Shown here in pieces: positions 60,053-64,000 of a DNA stretch of 64,000 nucleotides. The notes under the pieces are model-generated. The model saw only the letters and a program-made list of their open reading frames with translations, ran no database searches and was not told the DNA's origin. The first letter of the stretch is position 1; each line of letters starts with the position of its first letter. Source of the stretch: Paraburkholderia sartisoli (GTDB lineage: Bacteria > Pseudomonadota > Gammaproteobacteria > Burkholderiales > Burkholderiaceae). A program made the translations under genes and the position numbers. The stretch is taken from assembly GCF_900107685.1 (NCBI RefSeq), contig NZ_FNRQ01000005.1, forward strand, positions 186,001-250,000, written 5' to 3'.

Positions 60053-60894
60053 TGCCTCTCCAGCACGCTATCAAGCTTGTTTCGTGCGCCCCAGAACGCC
60101 ATCGGCTCATAGTCCGGATACGGATACCGGCCGAGATCCAGCGCAATCTCGCGGTCGTTGTCGCTCAGCCATTGTTCGACGAGACCGCGCACGGACCGGG
60201 GCACGCCCGAGCAGACGTTTACCGGCCCAGGGTTTTTCCCGCTCAACGCGAGCGTCACGAGATGTCGTGCGACCTCAGCGACGCTCAGGTAATCGCGCAG
60301 CTGATCGCCGCGGGACATGCCGAACGTCGGATCGCCGCGCTCGACGGCCTGCTGAAGTTGCGGAAGCAGCGATGTCGCGGCCTGCCCCTCGCCATGCATG
60401 AAGAAGAGGCGTGCCCATGTCAGATTGAAGCCGGAGTCGCGCTGTAGAAATTCCAGTTGCCGCCGCAGCGCGTCTTTTGCGAATCCGTAAGGTGTGACAG
60501 GAGCGGTTGGGTCGTCCTCGCGAAGCGCGCCGGAGCGCAATCCGTATTCGAGGCACGTGCCTGACACCAGCACGGACTTGACCCCGGCCCGAACCATCTG
60601 TCGGAGAAAACTGTAATGCGCCGGCAGTTCGGTCTCGAAATGATGCCGGGCGCGGTAGTGCGGCAGTCCGCCCCACGCCAGGTGAATCAGCGTGTCGGGC
60701 ATGCCGAGTCGCTCGAAGGCCTGCTCGGGCGCTGAAGCGATGTCGAGCGTCACCCACCGGACGTTTTCGTACTGCGGAAGCGCGGTCCCGTCACCACGCG
60801 TCGCCGCGACCACGTCAAAACCACGTGCGGTCAGCTCGGCGAGCACGTGCCGGCCAATGAAGCCGGTCGCGCCGGTTAAGGCAATGTGGGGCAT
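60049..60894 (-). CDS. NAD-dependent epimerase/dehydratase (probable 4-ketoreductase)
   Basis: The 281-residue extended-SDR protein begins HIALTGATGFIGRHVLAEL, with GATGFIG Rossmann motif, then LIHLAWGGLPHYRARHHFETE, SGTCLEYG and a YGFAKDALRRQ active site. It resembles sugar 4-ketoreductases/epimerases, and would complete the CDP-sugar. It is the first gene of the minus operon; its promoter must lie in the 299 bp before gcvP's end. Confidence 0.83.
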   Translation of the reverse strand: MPHIALTGATGFIGRHVLAELTARGFDVVAATRGDGTALPQYENVRWVTLDIASAPEQAFERLGMPDTLIHLAWGGLPHYRARHHFETELPAHYSFLRQMVRAGVKSVLVSGTCLEYGLRSGALREDDPTAPVTPYGFAKDALRRQLEFLQRDSGFNLTWARLFFMHGEGQAATSLLPQLQQAVERGDPTFGMSRGDQLRDYLSVAEVARHLVTLALSGKNPGPVNVCSGVPRSVRGLVEQWLSDNDREIALDLGRYPYPDYEPMAFWGARNKLDSVLERQ

Positions 60895-61144
60895 GAAAGG
60901 GTCCGCGCCTTCTAGATAGCAATCGCAACTGTAGAAACCTGATACGAAGTGTACGGGGAGCCTGGCGGAGCATTTCGGGGAAAAGGGGCCGAAATTCGCG
61001 CTAATTCGCGGCGATCGGCGGCCCGAAGGCGCGCGGCGGACAGGGCGCGTGGGCTTTGCGGAGAAGGGAACGGATGCGCGGGAATTACCGGCTTTTAACC
61101 GCCAGAACGCACAGGGCAGGGGCGTGGGCCGGCCAGGATGGGCG

Positions 61145-61173
61145 GTGCGGAGGTCCCGACGGAGCCTCCGCAC
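61145..61173 (-). terminator. Hairpin downstream of gcvP
   Basis: GTGCGGAGG (61145-61153) pairs with CCTCCGCAC (61165-61173) around an 11-base loop, 21 bases after the gcvP stop. No T-run follows on the minus strand, so it may be a Rho-dependent or 3'-protective structure. Confidence 0.45.
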
Positions 61174-61193
61174 CCGACGCTACGAGAGGCGGG

Positions 61194-64000
61194 TTACGCG
61201 TAGTCCGCCACCGGCACGCACGAGCAGAACAGGTTGCGGTCGCCATAGACGTTGTCCGCGCGGCCAACCGGCGGCCAGTACTTCTGCGCGATCAGCGACT
61301 TCAGCGGATACGCCGCGGCCTCGCGCGCATACGCATGCTTCCAGTCGTCGGCGACGACGACCTGCGCGGTGTGCGGCGCGTGCTTCAACGGATTGTCCTC
61401 GCGATCGGCGCGGCCTTCCTCGACGGCGCGGATTTCGTCGCGGATCGCGATCATCGCTTCGATGAAGCGATCCAGTTCTTCCTTCGACTCCGATTCCGTC
61501 GGCTCGACCATCAGCGTGCCCGGGACCGGGAAGCTCATCGTCGGTGCGTGGAAACCGTAGTCCATCAGACGCTTGGCGACGTCGTCCACGCTGATGCCGC
61601 TCGAATCCTTGATCGGCCGCAGATCCAGGATGCATTCGTGCGCGACGAGTCCGCCCGGGCCCGAATACAGCACCGGGTAGTGCGGCGCGAGCCGGTTCGC
61701 GACGTAGTTCGCGTTGAGGATCGCGACTTCGGTGGCGGCGGTGAGGTTCTTCGCGCCCATCATCGCGATGTACATCCACGAGATCGGCAGGATCGAGGCG
61801 GAGCCATACGGCGCGGCCGACACGGCGCCGATGCCGCTCGCGTCGCGCTCGTAACCCGACGACGCCTGGTTCGGCAGGAATTTCGCCAGATGCGCACCGA
61901 CCGCGACAGGGCCGACGCCCGGTCCGCCGCCGCCGTGCGGAATGCAGAACGTCTTGTGCAGGTTCAGGTGCGAGACGTCGCCGCCGAACTGGCCCGGCGC
62001 CGTGAGGCCGACCATCGCGTTCATGTTCGCGCCGTCCACGTACACCTGGCCGCCGTGCGCATGCACGATCTCGCAGATTTCGCGGATGTTCGCCTCGAAC
62101 ACGCCGTGCGTCGACGGATACGTGATCATGATCGCGGCGAGCTTGTCGGCGTGCTGCGCGGCCTTCTTCTTCAGGTCTTCGATATCGACGTTGCCCTGCG
62201 CGTCGCACGCGACGACGACCACCTGCATGCCGGCCATCTGCGCCGAAGCCGGGTTCGTGCCGTGCGCCGAAGCCGGAATCAGGCAGACGTTGCGATGGCC
62301 TTCGCCGCGCGACGCGTGGTACGCGTGGATGATCAGCAAGCCCGCATATTCGCCCTGCGAGCCGGCGTTCGGTTGCAGCGAAACGGCCGCGTAGCCGGTC
62401 GCGGCGACCAGCATCTGTTCGAGCTGGTCGATCATTTCGCGGTAGCCGACGGTCTGCTCGGCCGGCGCGAACGGATGGATCTGGCCGAACTCCGGCCACG
62501 TGACCGGCAACATTTCCGACGTCGCGTTCAGCTTCATCGTGCACGAGCCGAGCGGTATCATCGAGCGGTCGAGCGCGAGGTCCTTGTCCGACAGGGTGCG
62601 CAGGTAGCGCAGCATTTCCGTCTCCGAATGGTGACGGTTGAACACGTGATGCGTGAGGTACGCGCTCGTGCGTTCCAGCGACGCCGGGAACGAATCCGCC
62701 GCGCCCAGCGCCGCGTCCAGCGCGTCGACCTGTGGCACGTCGTCTACGAACGCCGCCTGCGCGAACGCGGCGAGGAGATCGGCGAGATCGCCGCGCTTCG
62801 TGGTTTCGTCGACGGAAACGCCGACGCGCGTTTCGCTCACGCGGCGCAGGTTGATGCCCTTCGCCGTCGCCGCGTCGTGCAGCGCCTGCGTGCGCGCGCC
62901 GGTTTCGAACGTGAGCGTGTCGAAGAACGTGTCGTTGACGAGCGTGTAGCCGAGCTGTTTCGCACCTTCGGCGAGCAGCGCGGCGATGCGGTTCACCCGC
63001 AGCGCGATCGTCTTCAGGCCGCGCGGGCCGTGATAGACCGCGTACATGCTCGCCATGATCGCGAGCAGCGCCTGCGCGGTACACACGTTCGACGTGGCTT
63101 TCTCACGGCGAATATGTTGTTCGCGGGTTTGCAGCGCGAGACGCAGCGCCGGGTTGCCCTGCGCATCGACGGTCACGCCGACGAGACGCCCCGGCATCTG
63201 ACGCTTGAACTCGTCGCGCACGGCGAGATACGCGGCGTGCGGACCGCCGAAGCCCACCGGCACGCCAAAGCGCTGCGTGTTGCCGACGGCCACGTCCGCG
63301 CCCCATTCGCCCGGCGGCGTCAGGACGGTCAGCGCGAGCAGGTCGGCGGCGACCACCACGTGGCCGCCCGCGGCGTGGATCGCGTCAGCCAGCGCGCGGT
63401 AATCGCGCACGTCGCCATTCACACCTGGATATTGCAGCAGCACGCCGAACGCGTTGGTGCTGGCGGCATCGGCCGCCGGGCCCACCTTCACTTCGATGCC
63501 GACCGGCTTCGCGCGGGTCTGCACGACTTCGATGGTTTGCGGCAGGACGTCGTCGGCGATGTAGAACACGTTCGACTTCGGCTTGCCGACGCGTTGCAGC
63601 AGCGTCATGGCTTCGGCCGCGGCAGTGGCTTCGTCGAGCAGCGATGCGTTGGAAATCGACAGGCCGGTCAGGTCGATCACCATCTGCTGGAAGTTCAGCA
63701 GCGCTTCGAGACGGCCCTGCGAAATTTCCGGCTGATACGGCGTGTACGCCGTGTACCACGCCGGATTTTCCAGCACGTTGCGCAGGATCACCGCCGGCGT
63801 GTGGGCGTTGTAGTAGCCCTGGCCGATGTAGGAGCGGAACACCTGGTTCTTGTCCGCGAGTTCGCGCAGCGCGGCGAGCGCCTCGGCTTCGCTCTTCGGC
63901 TGGGTGAAGGGGCCGAGCGGCAGCGTTTCGCCGCGGCGGATCGTCTTCGGAATCACGGCGTCCATCAGCGCGGCGCGCGACGCGAAGCCGAGGGCTTCGA
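61194..64000 (-). CDS. gcvP: Glycine dehydrogenase (decarboxylating), P-protein (5' end outside the window)
   Basis: The frame runs from the window edge to its TAA at 61194-61196, about 935 codons. GcvP decarboxylates glycine with PLP and passes the aminomethyl group to lipoyl-GcvH in the glycine cleavage system. The PLP-lysine region [19 protein letters not shown], the [26 protein letters not shown] segment and C-terminal [14 protein letters not shown] are present. Upstream of the internal methionine at 63965 the frame stays open and reads [15 protein letters not shown], as in full-length GcvP, so the true start is beyond base 64000. gcvT and gcvH are expected further right. Confidence 0.95.
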   Translation of the reverse strand, partial: EALGFASRAALMDAVIPKTIRRGETLPLGPFTQPKSEAEALAALRELADKNQVFRSYIGQGYYNAHTPAVILRNVLENPAWYTAYTPYQPEISQGRLEALLNFQQMVIDLTGLSISNASLLDEATAAAEAMTLLQRVGKPKSNVFYIADDVLPQTIEVVQTRAKPVGIEVKVGPAADAASTNAFGVLLQYPGVNGDVRDYRALADAIHAAGGHVVVAADLLALTVLTPPGEWGADVAVGNTQRFGVPVGFGGPHAAYLAVRDEFKRQMPGRLVGVTVDAQGNPALRLALQTREQHIRREKATSNVCTAQALLAIMASMYAVYHGPRGLKTIALRVNRIAALLAEGAKQLGYTLVNDTFFDTLTFETGARTQALHDAATAKGINLRRVSETRVGVSVDETTKRGDLADLLAAFAQAAFVDDVPQVDALDAALGAADSFPASLERTSAYLTHHVFNRHHSETEMLRYLRTLSDKDLALDRSMIPLGSCTMKLNATSEMLPVTWPEFGQIHPFAPAEQTVGYREMIDQLEQMLVAATGYAAVSLQPNAGSQGEYAGLLIIHAYHASRGEGHRNVCLIPASAHGTNPASAQMAGMQVVVVACDAQGNVDIEDLKKKAAQHADKLAAIMITYPSTHGVFEANIREICEIVHAHGGQVYVDGANMNAMVGLTAPGQFGGDVSHLNLHKTFCIPHGGGGPGVGPVAVGAHLAKFLPNQASSGYERDASGIGAVSAAPYGSASILPISWMYIAMMGAKNLTAATEVAILNANYVANRLAPHYPVLYSGPGGLVAHECILDLRPIKDSSGISVDDVAKRLMDYGFHAPTMSFPVPGTLMVEPTESESKEELDRFIEAMIAIRDEIRAVEEGRADREDNPLKHAPHTAQVVVADDWKHAYAREAAAYPLKSLIAQKYWPPVGRADNVYGDRNLFCSCVPVADYA

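Overview
The window is GC-rich, densely coded DNA from a member of the Burkholderiaceae, most likely Paraburkholderia or a close relative. This rests on protein similarity recognised by eye, codon use, and the gene order mnmG-rsmG-parA-parB followed by the complete atpIBEFHAGDC operon. That order is typical of the origin-proximal part of the main chromosome in this group. Two perfect chromosome-1-type parS sites (TGTTTCACGTGAAACA) lie just upstream of parAB and support that placement. I recognised no tRNA, rRNA, insertion sequence or CRISPR array.

Layout. 1-4973: a branched-chain-amino-acid-type ABC transporter whose LivM permease and LivG ATPase are fused. 5146-10763: tRNA/rRNA modification genes, ParA/ParB segregation genes and an anion permease. 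11045-18715: the F-type ATP synthase operon with a promoter and a terminator. 18965-33742: housekeeping and metabolic genes (acyl-CoA synthetase, PheC-like dehydratase, hemE, priA, a YeiH-type exporter, trifunctional putA with a likely PutA operator, and an orphan LivK-type binding protein).

34230-46270 is the most interesting region: a tightly packed, single-direction run of ten genes that looks like an undescribed biosynthetic operon. Its first gene fuses an acyl carrier protein, a class III aminotransferase and an acyl-ACP-reductase-like domain. The next encodes a fatty acyl-AMP ligase. Together these could activate a fatty acid, reduce the thioester to an aldehyde and transaminate it to a fatty amine. 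Tailoring genes follow: a P450, an ICMT-like methyltransferase, a GST, a DUF4260-like membrane protein, a DUF2156 (MprF/VlmA-type, possibly aminoacyl-tRNA-dependent) transferase, a DAO-type flavoenzyme, an atypical acyl-CoA-dehydrogenase-fold protein and a small membrane protein. The parts list resembles the fatty-amine branch of tambjamine YP1 biosynthesis and, more speculatively, the logic of azoxy/hydroxylamine pathways such as valanimycin.

46341-50753 (minus strand) carries an acetolactate-synthase-like ThDP enzyme, L-serine dehydratase and an alginate-lyase-like secreted protein. 51055-60894 is a surface-sugar island of two convergent operons. The plus half holds a 2OG-Fe(II) oxygenase, a TylF-like methyltransferase, an unrecognised 546-residue protein and an RmlC-like epimerase. 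The minus half has overlapping genes for CDP-glucose synthesis and 4,6-dehydration, C-methylation, further methyltransferases and a reductase/epimerase. It predicts a CDP-activated, probably branched and methylated 6-deoxy sugar. The window ends inside gcvP (minus strand).
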